From: Yamadazyma tenuis
Taxonomy: Eukaryota; Ascomycota; Pichiomycetes; Serinales; Debaryomycetaceae
NCBI RefSeq assembly: GCF_029203305.1
Contig: NC_089461.1
Span: 1,116,001 to 1,180,000 of the forward strand
Direction: 5' to 3'
Length of the DNA stretch: 64,000 bases
The position numbers and the translations under genes were made by a program. This document shows, one piece after another, positions 23,213 to 33,900 of this stretch; positions within the stretch are counted from its first letter, which is position 1, and every line of letters begins with the position of its first letter. The notes below the pieces were generated by a model. The model was not told the DNA's origin and searched no databases. It was given only the letters and a program-made list of their open reading frames with translations.

Positions 23213-23391
23213 TAAGTCGATAAGGTTGGACTATACAAAGTCTAAACACATCCACCGCGAGCTGAGGCGCGCACGGCGGACGCTGGCGCACGACGAGGTG
23301 GCCAGGTCCTGGCAGCCACACACGACCCGCGCGCCAAATGACATCACAATCCTCCTACCACTAATCCAGTTCATATACACCAACCAACCTA

Positions 23392-25476
23392 ATGACGGAG
23401 TTGTTCTTTATGCGCCACGGCAAGCGCATAGACCACGCGCTCCTCACGGACCCCACGGCCACCGCTATATACCCCGACTACCTTCCCTACGACCCGTCGC
23501 TCGCCACCAGCTCCATAGATCAGGTGGCCAGCGTCTGTGAAGACATCGCCAATACCACCACCGCATTCGATCCACCACCAAGCAGCAGCCCCAGCCCCGG
23601 CCCCACCCACAAAAAGAACATCTTCATCCATTTCTCGCCGTACCTCCGCTGCTGCCAGACGGCTGACCTCATCATCACTCACCTCAAGCCCAAGCTCGAA
23701 TCTCGCTTTCCCAATTACAAACTCAGGTTCCAGCTCCTAGGCGACTTTGCCCTCAGCGAGTGGCTCCATGAGCGCATGAAGGATAAGCCTCCGTTCTACG
23801 ACCTGAACGACGCCTATCAGATGTATACCCCCAACATCAAGCTCTTGAAAAACCGGTCGGCGTGCTCCAATTTCAGACCCACCAATACGTTGGGTCACTA
23901 TAATGGCTACGACTTGAGCTACAAGGACTACCAGAACAACTGCCGCGAGTACTTCAAGAAGCTCTTGGCCACCTACGACAAGCCATCGTACTTGAACAAT
24001 AAGGATATCATCATCGTCGTTAGTCACGGCTATTTCATTAATAACCTTCTACTGTACTTTGTGACCCACCCCATTTTCGACGAGATCCCCGAGTGCAAGC
24101 TCAACTACGCACGCAAGGAGTTGGTCGACCCCGATACCGGAGTCTTCAACTGGGTGTTGGTGAAGGATGCATTAGACATGTTCAACTTTGACGATATCGA
24201 CAAGCTGTTGAACTTGGAAACAGACATTGTCTACTACAAAACCAACTTCATCAAGCGGGACGAGTTGAATCAGAAGAACAACAATCTCACCATCAAGCAG
24301 GAGGATAACCCACGGCCATCGTTCATTTTTCGTCAGACGTCCGAGAAGTACCAGAAGGAAAGCAAGGCTCACATGGGTATAAATAGCACCAAGGACAACT
24401 ATAAGAATTCGGCCTTTCTCAACAACCCCATATGTCCGGCGGCCAAGGACTGGACTCCTCAAACGGCCCGTAAGTTTGAGATAAAACATGAGTTCAAGCT
24501 CAAAATGATCCAGGATGATGTTTTCAAGACACACTTTGATATCACCAAGCCGCCTCTGCACCCCATTTCGCCGGAGGTGTCGCCTAACTCCGAGCCCACC
24601 CATAATAACTCGGTGATCGACTTGAGCCGGATCGGTACTGGTGAACACTACCGTCCCATGAAGTTGCGGTACTCCACCACCGCCGAGATCCCCATTGAAA
24701 CCCTCAACAAAAAGGTTAACTCACAGTTGAACTTGGCTAACCACCAACGGTCGTACTCGCTGTCCAACAACTCGTCCATCACCGACTTCCCTAAGTTCGG
24801 CACCTCCAAACGGACCCGGGATTCGTACTTTTCACTTTCGCAGAGCCCTAAACTTACGTCCACCATGAGCGACGAGCTGTTCGACCAAATGGACGCCGAG
24901 TCCATCGACAGTAACGACCTGCAAGACAGTAGGCCCAAGGTTCGACATCCACCCAACCCGCTTTTGGGAAGGTCCAAGTCCTTGAAGTATAAGGAAGAAT
25001 TGGCCCTCAACGGAGGAAGGTCTATTTTAGCCTTGTACAAAAAGCAGCGAGAGCAGGAACAAAACCCCAACAATAGCAGTGATGACGAAGGTAATTTCAC
25101 CTTATCTTTTCAGCATAAATATCCGTCATCCAAGTCTGCCAATGCCATCAAGCCCCATTCACATCCTTCACAAACCCATGCTTCCCCTCCACAGACGCAA
25201 ACTCGATCTAGAAAAGGCTCCATCAAGTTTATTCCTTCTGTGTTGAACTACGGAACCAGCCCCATCGACCGAGAATCCAATTCCACCCCTCTTGGTATGT
25301 ACCAGACTCCGCTGAAAAAATCGCAGTCGATGTTCTACAACTTGAATTCTGACGACAGTGACTCGAACATGGAGCTGCCGGTGTCGTCAGATGATGAAGA
25401 GGAAGCGACGGACCCGGTTATTTACAGGGGCAACAACGACCAAAAGAATATGTGGTTTGGCCAAAACGCTAAATAG
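23392..25476 (+). CDS. histidine-phosphatase-fold protein with long disordered tail
   Basis: A 694-residue protein. The N-terminal 270 residues have the branch-1 histidine phosphatase (phosphoglycerate mutase-like) fold: the RHG catalytic motif in LFFMRHGKRID (residues 4-14), an SPYLRCCQTAD segment at about 83-93 (substrate arginine), a Glu in LSEWLHERM, and the second catalytic His in VVSHGYF at about 211. The wording around RHG-K-R-I-D resembles UBASH3/Sts-type phosphatases more than glycolytic mutases. From about 290 to the end it is Ser/Asn/Pro-rich and looks unstructured, with many Ser-Asp clusters (SDDEGN, NSDDSDSN, SSDDEEEA) that could be CK2 sites. Substrate unknown; I do not assign an ortholog. 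Confidence 0.75.
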   Translation: MTELFFMRHGKRIDHALLTDPTATAIYPDYLPYDPSLATSSIDQVASVCEDIANTTTAFDPPPSSSPSPGPTHKKNIFIHFSPYLRCCQTADLIITHLKPKLESRFPNYKLRFQLLGDFALSEWLHERMKDKPPFYDLNDAYQMYTPNIKLLKNRSACSNFRPTNTLGHYNGYDLSYKDYQNNCREYFKKLLATYDKPSYLNNKDIIIVVSHGYFINNLLLYFVTHPIFDEIPECKLNYARKELVDPDTGVFNWVLVKDALDMFNFDDIDKLLNLETDIVYYKTNFIKRDELNQKNNNLTIKQEDNPRPSFIFRQTSEKYQKESKAHMGINSTKDNYKNSAFLNNPICPAAKDWTPQTARKFEIKHEFKLKMIQDDVFKTHFDITKPPLHPISPEVSPNSEPTHNNSVIDLSRIGTGEHYRPMKLRYSTTAEIPIETLNKKVNSQLNLANHQRSYSLSNNSSITDFPKFGTSKRTRDSYFSLSQSPKLTSTMSDELFDQMDAESIDSNDLQDSRPKVRHPPNPLLGRSKSLKYKEELALNGGRSILALYKKQREQEQNPNNSSDDEGNFTLSFQHKYPSSKSANAIKPHSHPSQTHASPPQTQTRSRKGSIKFIPSVLNYGTSPIDRESNSTPLGMYQTPLKKSQSMFYNLNSDDSDSNMELPVSSDDEEEATDPVIYRGNNDQKNMWFGQNAK

Positions 25477-25540
25477 GTCCGATGAAGCAACGAACTCATG
25501 TGTACATAGTATATAATATTACAGCAGCACTCACTCTTGC

Positions 25541-27391
25541 TCAAGTTTGAAACTTTTTGAACTCGTTCACCAACACGCTCTGCTCCTCTGCCGTCAAGGC
25601 AAATGCGTTCTTATAGAGCAGAATCGTTTCCCTTAGTGAAAACTCCTTGGTGGCTCGACCTTCTTCGATTTCTTTCAAGAGCAGCTCGAGTCTTTTTCGT
25701 AAAAACGGCTTGGACAATGAGATGTTGTTGGCGAAGCTGATACTGCTGAAGGCTTCAATGAGCCCCATTCCCAACTCGGTGGGTAATATGATATGGCTTT
25801 TGCCGGTCTTCTTCTTGGTGATATACAGACGTTGTTCTATTTTGTGGATGTGCTCGGCGATGGTGGCATCGGTTCCAATCCCATTGGCATCCATCAATGC
25901 AATTAGTTCGGTTTCGGTCATATGATTAGGAGGTGAGGTTTTACCTTCTTTAACTTCAGCGGACTTCAAATTGACCCGCTCTCCTGCTACAAAAGGCGGG
26001 AGTTGTTCGGTCGACAGCCAGGTCCGGTAGGTGTAAACATCCAAATAGTTCTTTTCGGTGACTTCAAGACCCGAGGCTCTAAACGTCTCGTTTCCCCATT
26101 GGAGCTCGGCCACCGTTTGAAACCCTTTGGCATCTGTAGAGCAACACGCTAGAAACCGTCGCACCACATATTCGTACACCTTGCGTTGTTTGTCGTTGGT
26201 GATGGTTTCAAGGTTCACGTACTTCACGGGATGGATGGGAGGATGGGATTTATCGTTGTTTCTACCTTTCCGTGGAATACCATATTTCCCATCCACAGTC
26301 ATCAAACTGGTGGCATAATGCCCCCACCGTGAGTCTTGTGTGTGTGTTTGTATGATACTTCGGAGGTCCATCTCGGGGGGGAACATGTCGGTTTCGGTTC
26401 TTGGATACGAGATCCATCCGCTTTGATAGAGCTTTTCAGCCGCATCCAAGGCTTCTTTGGCACTCATCTTGAAGTAGGTGGCACAGTCTTTTTGAAGCAG
26501 CACTGTTGTCAAAGGGAACGGCTTGAAGTTGGAGGTGGGTTTTCTGGTGACACCTTTTATGGTTCCATGGGTTGATTTCATGCATTCCTCATAGAGCATC
26601 ACCACAAACAACCGATCAAAAAAATGGGTTTTGGCCCACAGAAACAGCACCGTTTGGTTCAGTTTCTCGACACTAGTGGAAATGTACCAGAACTTTTCGG
26701 GCACAAAGTTCTTCACCCGTTTGTACCGGTCAACCACAAACCCTAATGTAGGGAACTGGCACGTCCCATACGACACAATCTCGTCCACAAGCTTGCTTCT
26801 TCTGAGAATATCGGTCAAGAGCCGTGTGAAACTGGCCCCAACCCGTAGGTCGACCTCCTGTCGGCAATGCACCGCTTCCACCGTCTTCATGTTCAAGTTC
26901 TGGGGATTTCGAGCAGCAGAGAGAATATGATTCTTCTCCAAATGGGAGAAGTGAGGCCTCCACACCGACGAGAGAGACAACCGGGTGTTACCCTTCTTGG
27001 CAGCCTCCAAGATCTCGTACCCAATGGCCTCGCCTTCACGATCACAATCGGTCCATATCATTAGGTAGTTAGCAGATCGGGCCTCGTTGGCAATGTTCTG
27101 GTGGATGGCGAGTTTAGACTTGTCGGGCTGAATTTTGACCGGGGCATCCAAGAGACGCCCTGGAGGGACTCTTCCCCACGCGTACTCGGCGGGAAAGTCC
27201 ATGGATGTGATATGGCCGGTGACTGAGGTCATGGTGACATCGCACAAGCCATGGCCGGGGAAGGTGAATTTGAAGTCAAAGTTGGCATTGTACTTGGAAC
27301 GAGAGTCCCGTCGCGTCAGGCGCCCTCCGCTGAGAACACTGGTGACCTCCTTGGCTATCGAAGGCTTCTCGGCCACACAGAGTACTTTCAT
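25541..27391 (-). CDS. TOP3: DNA topoisomerase III (type IA)
   Basis: Type IA topoisomerase that works with Sgs1 and Rmi1 to dissolve recombination intermediates. It has 616 residues from ATG 27391 (MKVLCVAEKPSIAKEV), the family start. Toprim domain with VAEKPS at the N-terminus and the acidic metal cluster WTDCDREGE at about 110. The catalytic tyrosine is in SGWISYPRTETD at about residue 329, followed by domain I/III motifs HPPIHP and GIGTDATIAEHI. It lacks the C-terminal zinc fingers of metazoan TOP3A, as in yeast. An in-frame ATG at 27457 would add 22 residues. It is divergent from the SET gene. Confidence 0.95.
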   Translation of the reverse strand: MKVLCVAEKPSIAKEVTSVLSGGRLTRRDSRSKYNANFDFKFTFPGHGLCDVTMTSVTGHITSMDFPAEYAWGRVPPGRLLDAPVKIQPDKSKLAIHQNIANEARSANYLMIWTDCDREGEAIGYEILEAAKKGNTRLSLSSVWRPHFSHLEKNHILSAARNPQNLNMKTVEAVHCRQEVDLRVGASFTRLLTDILRRSKLVDEIVSYGTCQFPTLGFVVDRYKRVKNFVPEKFWYISTSVEKLNQTVLFLWAKTHFFDRLFVVMLYEECMKSTHGTIKGVTRKPTSNFKPFPLTTVLLQKDCATYFKMSAKEALDAAEKLYQSGWISYPRTETDMFPPEMDLRSIIQTHTQDSRWGHYATSLMTVDGKYGIPRKGRNNDKSHPPIHPVKYVNLETITNDKQRKVYEYVVRRFLACCSTDAKGFQTVAELQWGNETFRASGLEVTEKNYLDVYTYRTWLSTEQLPPFVAGERVNLKSAEVKEGKTSPPNHMTETELIALMDANGIGTDATIAEHIHKIEQRLYITKKKTGKSHIILPTELGMGLIEAFSSISFANNISLSKPFLRKRLELLLKEIEEGRATKEFSLRETILLYKNAFALTAEEQSVLVNEFKKFQT

Positions 27392-27641
27392 CAAGTTGTT
27401 GGAGATAGTGATAGAGGTGAGTTGATGCGCGCAGCGCGTTTTGGTTTGAGAAGGCACTGAGAACCTCGAGAGACCTCAAACACCGATATACAGAATATAG
27501 ACTTTCGTTATCCATCCTTGATACTCATACTTGTCGCCTCTTTGACCCTACTTCAAAACTTCTCCTTGTGGCCCAAAGCTCTCCTCGCCCACCTTTTCAC
27601 CATCAATTTTGCAACCGCGCATCGCTTCCTCCCCACCACCC

Positions 27642-28982
27642 ATGGAAAGCTACTCACCAACCATCAAAACTCTCCTCGAGTGGATCAACACCTACCCGAC
27701 TAGCACAGAGAAATCATCCCGAGGATCATTTATTTCTTCCAAGATCTCCATCAAAGATTATGGTGATGAAGGTAGAGGTTTGGTGGCCACTAGCAAAGTG
27801 TTCAACAACGAAGAAATCATCAAAATCCCCCATTCTCTCCTTCTCAATGCCCACTCCGTCATTCGTCATATATCGGCTTACAACCTGGCCACCAAGTTGC
27901 CCGACCACTATTCCAACATCGAACTTTTGTACGATCCACAAAAAACAAATGATGACATATCGCTCATATACTCTGTAATCCAGTACGAGGAAATGCTTAC
28001 AATGTCGTCATTCCAGCTCGTGTCGTTGTTTCTATGCCTAGAAGCAAAACGTCGAAGCTCATTCTGGCGCCCGTTTTTGGACCTGTTACCTACCATCGAG
28101 TCGTTTCAACTCACTCCCTTGGTGTGGGAAGTCATGAAGTTTAAAAACTACCAGAAGTACCTCGATCTTCTCCCGGATCAAACTGGTACCCACGCTGCCG
28201 AAGTATACTTCAGGTTCCAATCCGACTTTGATGCTGTGAAACTGTTTCTTCTGACAAAATTAAATACTCTTCACAAGACCGACGCATTGGCAGAGTACTT
28301 AGACGAACAACAGTACTTGGTGGCCTGGATGTGTATCAACTCTCGTTGCCTCTACATGGAACTCAGAGAAAGCAAAGACAGTAGCGACAACTTTACCATG
28401 GCCCCGTATGTCGATTTCATCAATCATACCGATACCGACCAGTGCAGCTTGAAAATTGATGGCAGAGGGTTTCATGTTTCTACCACCACCACGTACGAGC
28501 AAGGAAACCAAATGTACTTGAGCTATGGTCCACACTCCAACTCATTTCTCCTTTGTGAATATGGCTTCACGATTCCATCTAATCAGTGGAATGATTTGGA
28601 TGTTTCCCCAGTGATCATCAAGCAGATGAACGAGAACCAAATCGAGTTCTTGAAAGCCAACGATTATTATGGCGACTATACCATCCGAAAAGGGTCGGGG
28701 GTTTCGTACAGAACGGAAATAGCTTTGGCGGTATTACAGGAACCGCAGCCCCAGAACTCGAGGAAACTCAACGCATATATCCAGGGTCTTTCAGAAGGGG
28801 AACATTATAGTGCAGGTAGCCGGTTACTTCTAGAGGCCATTTTAACGGGGCCGGTGAAAGACTATGAAAACAGCAAGCATTTACATTCGAACGGGAAACA
28901 AGATCAAATAGAGGAGAGAATACTTCGGTGCATTGGTCTGCTCTATGAGGATCTCAAGGACATAGTTGATGATGTTTTATAA
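27642..28982 (+). CDS. RKM2: SET-domain lysine methyltransferase, probably Rkm2
   Basis: A 446-residue protein from the first ATG of the frame (27642). It resembles the SETD3/SETD6/Rkm group that methylates ribosomal and translation proteins: an N-terminal split SET segment (GRGLVATSKVFNNEEIIKIP, about 45-65), a long helical insert, then the SET core PYVDFINHTD (NH motif, about 255) and LSYGPHSNSFLLCEYGF (the Y-G and substrate-cleft part, about 293-310), followed by a helical substrate-binding domain. Rkm2 methylates ribosomal protein L12 in S. cerevisiae (known). The choice of Rkm2 rests partly on position: CAB5 (YDR196C) and RKM2 (YDR198C) are near neighbours there. Other Rkm/Efm enzymes remain possible. 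It converges on PAN5. Confidence 0.7.
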   Translation: MESYSPTIKTLLEWINTYPTSTEKSSRGSFISSKISIKDYGDEGRGLVATSKVFNNEEIIKIPHSLLLNAHSVIRHISAYNLATKLPDHYSNIELLYDPQKTNDDISLIYSVIQYEEMLTMSSFQLVSLFLCLEAKRRSSFWRPFLDLLPTIESFQLTPLVWEVMKFKNYQKYLDLLPDQTGTHAAEVYFRFQSDFDAVKLFLLTKLNTLHKTDALAEYLDEQQYLVAWMCINSRCLYMELRESKDSSDNFTMAPYVDFINHTDTDQCSLKIDGRGFHVSTTTTYEQGNQMYLSYGPHSNSFLLCEYGFTIPSNQWNDLDVSPVIIKQMNENQIEFLKANDYYGDYTIRKGSGVSYRTEIALAVLQEPQPQNSRKLNAYIQGLSEGEHYSAGSRLLLEAILTGPVKDYENSKHLHSNGKQDQIEERILRCIGLLYEDLKDIVDDVL

Positions 28983-29045
28983 AGAGTTTTTATTAAATGT
29001 CCTACAATGGGCTTCTATGAAACCCCTTACTCTAACTCTCCCACG

Positions 29046-30119
29046 TTATTGTTGGTTAATCACAAACTCAGACGCATTGTTTTCCAACGTCCTGTCAATA
29101 GAATATTTCGTTTTGATCATCGAAACCAACATGTTGTTTGTAGGTGTGCTGATTGAATGCTTTTTCCCCAATTTACTGATATAACCATTAATGTAGTCGA
29201 TCTCCGTCGGCAGTAGATTCCGTACATCTTCTCTCATTGACGAGCTATTGCTGGCAGTATTCTCAATCACCTCGATCACAGCATCAAGAAGTCTCTTTGG
29301 ATCAATAACCGTACTGGCTTCGGGCATGGCAATGAATAGCGGTTTATACTCGACCCGGATAGTTGCTACCAACTCCCATATAACTCTCATCATCATCTGA
29401 AATACCTTCTTGCCCTTAAGCAAGTCTCCATTCTTACAGTCCAAAATGGCAGTGAGTGGGTTCACACAAGCATTCACTGCCAACTTCTCAATCTCTTTCA
29501 ACACAAATGTATCGTAGTCCGTATACGTGGCATTCAACGGTTTGTTTTGAAGTATGTTTTGGATCATCTGTGGGATATCTTCATTTTCAAAAGGAACGCC
29601 GTTGGGAATCCTTGAAATTGTCATTTTCCCCAAACCAACATGGTTTATGATATTAGGGGACGTCTTATAAGCCCCATGAGTGACCACCGCCTTGAATATC
29701 CGAGGAGATTCTCTCCGTCGCGACCAGAACCGGTCTATACACTTGTCTATTACCCCCATGCCATTATGTATGAAAAGCACATTGGAGGTGTTGCTCAACA
29801 AATGTGTGTATGGAGCCAATGCAGCAGGAGTTTGGTATGCTTTTGTCGATACAATCAAGTTCTCTATCTTAAGAGGAGGATTATAATCAAGCACCGTAGC
29901 TGCAGTACCACTTCGTATACGAGTTGTGGATGATATCATATTACCATCTTTATGGACCCGGTTAACTGTCAACTGTGAATTATATCTTTTAGCGGCCTCA
30001 AGGGTCCGACAAAGAATCATTATGTTAGACTCAGGATTAGCAATCTGTAGCTCATGTGCTACAAGGCCTCCGATAGACCCTGCCCCCAAAACATGGATTC
30101 CCAAAGCCGATGGTTTCAT
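29046..30119 (-). CDS. PAN5: 2-dehydropantoate 2-reductase (ketopantoate reductase)
   Basis: NADPH-dependent enzyme reducing ketopantoate to pantoate, a step towards pantothenate and coenzyme A. It has 357 residues. The N-terminal Rossmann motif GAGSIGGLVAHEL is at about residues 12-24. The ApbA/PanE signature STKAY lies at about 91, with the catalytic Lys/Asn region EIEKLAVNACVNPLTAI at about 210-226. The C-terminal helical domain ends in an Ser-rich loop and LPTEIDYINGYI, the conserved substrate-site motif. Divergent from CAB5, another CoA-pathway gene, with only 51 bp between start codons. Confidence 0.93.
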   Translation of the reverse strand: MKPSALGIHVLGAGSIGGLVAHELQIANPESNIMILCRTLEAAKRYNSQLTVNRVHKDGNMISSTTRIRSGTAATVLDYNPPLKIENLIVSTKAYQTPAALAPYTHLLSNTSNVLFIHNGMGVIDKCIDRFWSRRRESPRIFKAVVTHGAYKTSPNIINHVGLGKMTISRIPNGVPFENEDIPQMIQNILQNKPLNATYTDYDTFVLKEIEKLAVNACVNPLTAILDCKNGDLLKGKKVFQMMMRVIWELVATIRVEYKPLFIAMPEASTVIDPKRLLDAVIEVIENTASNSSSMREDVRNLLPTEIDYINGYISKLGKKHSISTPTNNMLVSMIKTKYSIDRTLENNASEFVINQQ

Positions 30120-30170
30120 CAGTGATGAGTTTGTGATTTCGCGACTCGCAGTTTCTGTGGATGTAAAATA

Positions 30171-30896
30171 ATGTTGATAGTGGGTTTGACTGGAGGTATA
30201 GCTACCGGGAAATCAACGGTTTCCAACCAATTGAAAGAAACATACAAGATTGATGTTGTAGATGCTGATCTAATTGCCAAGGAAGTGGTTTTACCGGGAC
30301 AGGCTGCTTACAAGCAAATTGTAGCGAAGTTTGGGTCTGAGATCCCTGATCTCTTACTTGAAGACCAAAACTTGAATAGAGAAGCGTTGGGGAAACATGT
30401 GTTCGGCAACCATGAACATCTCAGGATATTGAATGCCATAGTGCACCCAGCAGTGAAGAGAGCAATTTTCTGGAGGCTTTTCAAGGCATATTTGACATTT
30501 TCCAGACTTGTTATACTTGATGTTCCTTTACTATTTGAATCTGGTTTGCACTTAATTTGTGGGAAAGTTATCACTGTGACGTGTAACAAAGATACACAGT
30601 TGGAAAGGTTATTATCTCGGAACCCAACGTTGACTTCGGAGGATGCACAAAAAAGAATTGGCAGCCAAATGACTAACGAAGAAAGGTGCTACAGGGCTGA
30701 TATAGTGATAGACAACAACCAATCCTTGAAGGAATTAGAAAGAAAAATTGCGTCTGTGGTCAAGGAGGTGATGCCAAGCTGGTTTTTTAGTATTGTGGAC
30801 TGGTTCCCACCTTTTGGGCTCTTATCTGCTTTGCTCACAATGACATCGCGATATGCGATTGACCGGTTTAAGGTTGGCCGCCCAAAGAGAGAGTAG
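30171..30896 (+). CDS. CAB5: dephospho-CoA kinase
   Basis: Last step of coenzyme A synthesis (dephospho-CoA + ATP to CoA). It has 241 residues. P-loop GLTGGIATGKST at residues 5-16, DADLIAKEV at about 32-40, the LID/core motif IVHPAVKRAIFW at about 92, DVPLLFESGLH at about 118, and CNKDTQLERLLSRN with IGSQMTNEER at about 141-172. It ends with a hydrophobic C-terminal extension (about 205-235, WFFSIVDWFPPFGLLSALL) that fungal Cab5 proteins carry and bacterial CoaE lacks. The start 51 bp from the PAN5 start is the only suitable ATG. Confidence 0.95.
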   Translation: MLIVGLTGGIATGKSTVSNQLKETYKIDVVDADLIAKEVVLPGQAAYKQIVAKFGSEIPDLLLEDQNLNREALGKHVFGNHEHLRILNAIVHPAVKRAIFWRLFKAYLTFSRLVILDVPLLFESGLHLICGKVITVTCNKDTQLERLLSRNPTLTSEDAQKRIGSQMTNEERCYRADIVIDNNQSLKELERKIASVVKEVMPSWFFSIVDWFPPFGLLSALLTMTSRYAIDRFKVGRPKRE

Positions 30897-30946
30897 TCTT
30901 ACGAGTAATGTAATATAAATTAAATGGTTTCCTATTTATCAGTGTA

Positions 30947-33900
30947 TCATGCCCGCCAATATTGAGCCAAACTGTGCAACCGGTCGATCACCACCGGCAA
31001 AAATGCATTCACACTATCGTTGATCAAATTTTGGAAATGAAGAATCGCCTCTTCCTCTGTCATCTCCAAGCAAAACTTTTCCTGGACCTTCTCCACGGCC
31101 CTAGTTGGGTCCATCTTGATATCTGGAATGTTGGCATCCAACATCAATTGGAACAAGTTCAAAATCAAGTTGGAGTTCTTTCTTAACGTAGTGTATGTCA
31201 CGAAACAGTAGTTGTTGAAGACATTGAAGTTCTCATGACTCAATCCTCCCATTCCATCAATAACTTGGATCGGTAACTTCATTAACGGTGGGAACGGTTT
31301 GGGGTCCCGTCCTAATATGTACCCGAAATCTGCGTGCCAGAACTTCCCATTGGGAGACAATAAAAGGTTGTCTAGATGCCTATCACCAACCCCCAATAAA
31401 TACGTTATAACACAGTAACCAGCACAGGATTTAACGTAGTTGTCCATCACCACCGATGATACACCAAGGTCGGAGGTTATGGCATGCCTGTCTTCGGCGG
31501 GAGGATGCTTGGGGTTTCCGAGCACACTGGTGGCTATTGGATCTGCTTGTTGAAGCTCCTTACTGTGGTATCGCAAAAAATTGAGGATACCATTGTTCAT
31601 GTTGATGGAGTTAGGACCAGAACTTTCGGGGCCATAATTCTTGACAAGAATGCTATCTAATGTTTCATTCGCCACAAACTGGATCATACCCGCTATAGGA
31701 CTGGTAGCTAGAATCCTATACGGTGTCAATTTCAAGTCCAAGTTCTCATTCTTCAACAACTGGTCCATCAAGTTGATAATCTGTATAACGAGTTGGTCCT
31801 GTCTCAAGTCGTCTCCGATCTTGAACATCAAGGTGTACTTTCCGTATTTCTTTCTGTCACCAAATATCTGGTTTCCAGAACCTGACAGGTCCTTGATGAC
31901 AGTCTTGAAGGTTAATTTCAAAGGAGACAACGAGCTCTTAAACACAGATGATTCTTCTGGGTAACACCCACAAATGATTATAGAGGGGTCCAATGGCAAG
32001 GGGAATGAATGAGGAAACTTCAAGAACTCGTTAGACGAGTCTGCCAAATGGTCTCTTAAAAACTGGATTTTCTTTGCCGTTGCCTCATTCTTTTTGAAGG
32101 TGGTACGCAACAATTCCACCAACCCAGTTAACTTCTTAATGAACCACACCTGTCTCTTCAAGTAATTATAGTTGGGAAGTTTATTTTTGTGAGCAAAGCT
32201 TTTGAGCTCTTCAATATACTTGTTGAGAACGATCGAGTATATCTTGACAGAACCTTTCCCATTGGTATTCAACTGGTCTTCATTTTCTACCTTCACGTAC
32301 CAGTAAAAGAAATTACCAAGAATATCATTTCCAACCGCCTTTTCAATAAGGAATGATGCCAATGGAGATTTTTCTAATAGCCTTAGCTCGGCCTCTTTGT
32401 TGGAAATCGTACTGTTCACATGCACGTCATCATCCATTCCATTGGAGTGCAGAACAACTTCCTCATCATTAATAATTGCATTCAACTCGGTGTCGGCAAT
32501 AATAGTCTCGTACTTAAGGGCTTGAACAAGTTGCAACAAGTACAACAACAACTCATCCTGGCTTGCAAGTCTTAGCCTGTCGACGGCAAAGTTCCGTAGC
32601 TGTCTCACATATTTGAATATCTTCTCTGACTTTGTTTCCTTACTGTTTCCATCCTTTTTGGGAGTTGGCACCGTGACATTGGAGGCTAACGTAAAAGGGT
32701 TGAAGTAACTGCTCAACAAGTCTAAGGCATCGCCTATTTGGATCTTGTCAACAGACCAGTAGTAGGGAATCATCTCGTTAAACGTATGGTCCAATTCATA
32801 GTCATTATCCCAGTTGATGGACTTTAGAAACTTTGTCAAAAATTTCTGGTTGATTTTGGACACTTCAGGTTTGTTGTCAGAGTTGGAGTTGGTAGAGTTG
32901 TTTTTGGAGAAATAGTAACGGAATTTCCAGATCAAATTCTTTTCGATTTCCGACAACTCAATGTTGGAAGGCTTGTCAAGAATCTTCAATAGTTCGTCTC
33001 TTAATTGTGGAGTAGGCTTCAACTCTTTATCCAAAAGGCTGCTATTGTTCATGTTTCTTTCGAGCTTATGATACTTCGACTCTATAGGGTCCAAATTGTT
33101 CCAGTTAAGTACATATCCTTGATGATTTGCATTATTGGTCTGTTGTGATGCACTTACCAAAGACCCCAAGCTCATGAGGTGAAAATCAGGGTCAAATACT
33201 TTGGTGGGACCACTGATATCGATTTGGTTCACCACCGTATTGGTGATATTATTCTCATTCAAGTTGTTCTTATTAACCTTGAACTCCTCTATTATCGCCT
33301 TCGTGTCGGGTAGCTCGTATGAAGTTTCCGAATACACGATCGGCAAGTCGAACCGTGGTAGTTCAATGTATAAGTAGAACAAGTCGGAGCCTGTCCCTGT
33401 TTTCAATTCATCATTGCGGGCTTTCTCCACAAATGGCAAACTGAATTTGTCCAACCAGTCAACCTTTGCGAAGTCACCGTTCTCGTACTTGATGAGATTC
33501 AGTTCTCCGTCGTTCATGTCGTCAGCATCATGATAGTTGATTGTGACATCGTCATATTCAGTTCTAATAGGAATCTTTTGCATTCCTTTCCTTAACGTCG
33601 AGTCCGAATGGTTGAAACTCAGCAAGTACCCTACACCGTAAACCACCTGCTTACTGTCAGATATCTCATATAAGGTGAACTTCAAGTAGGAGTCTATTGA
33701 TAGCTGGTTATAGTTTACCGGGAGCTTCAAGTATTTATTCCAAACCCGCTTGTTGTTGGTGAACGAATGATATGGCGAGTGGCATGGCAATGTAACAGGC
33801 TTGTGGGTGGACCCACTCATCACCTCAATCTTCACAAGCATGTCTGAGTTGAAATATATGTTGGAGAGCCTCTTAAACACCTGAGGATTGGAGTACTTAT

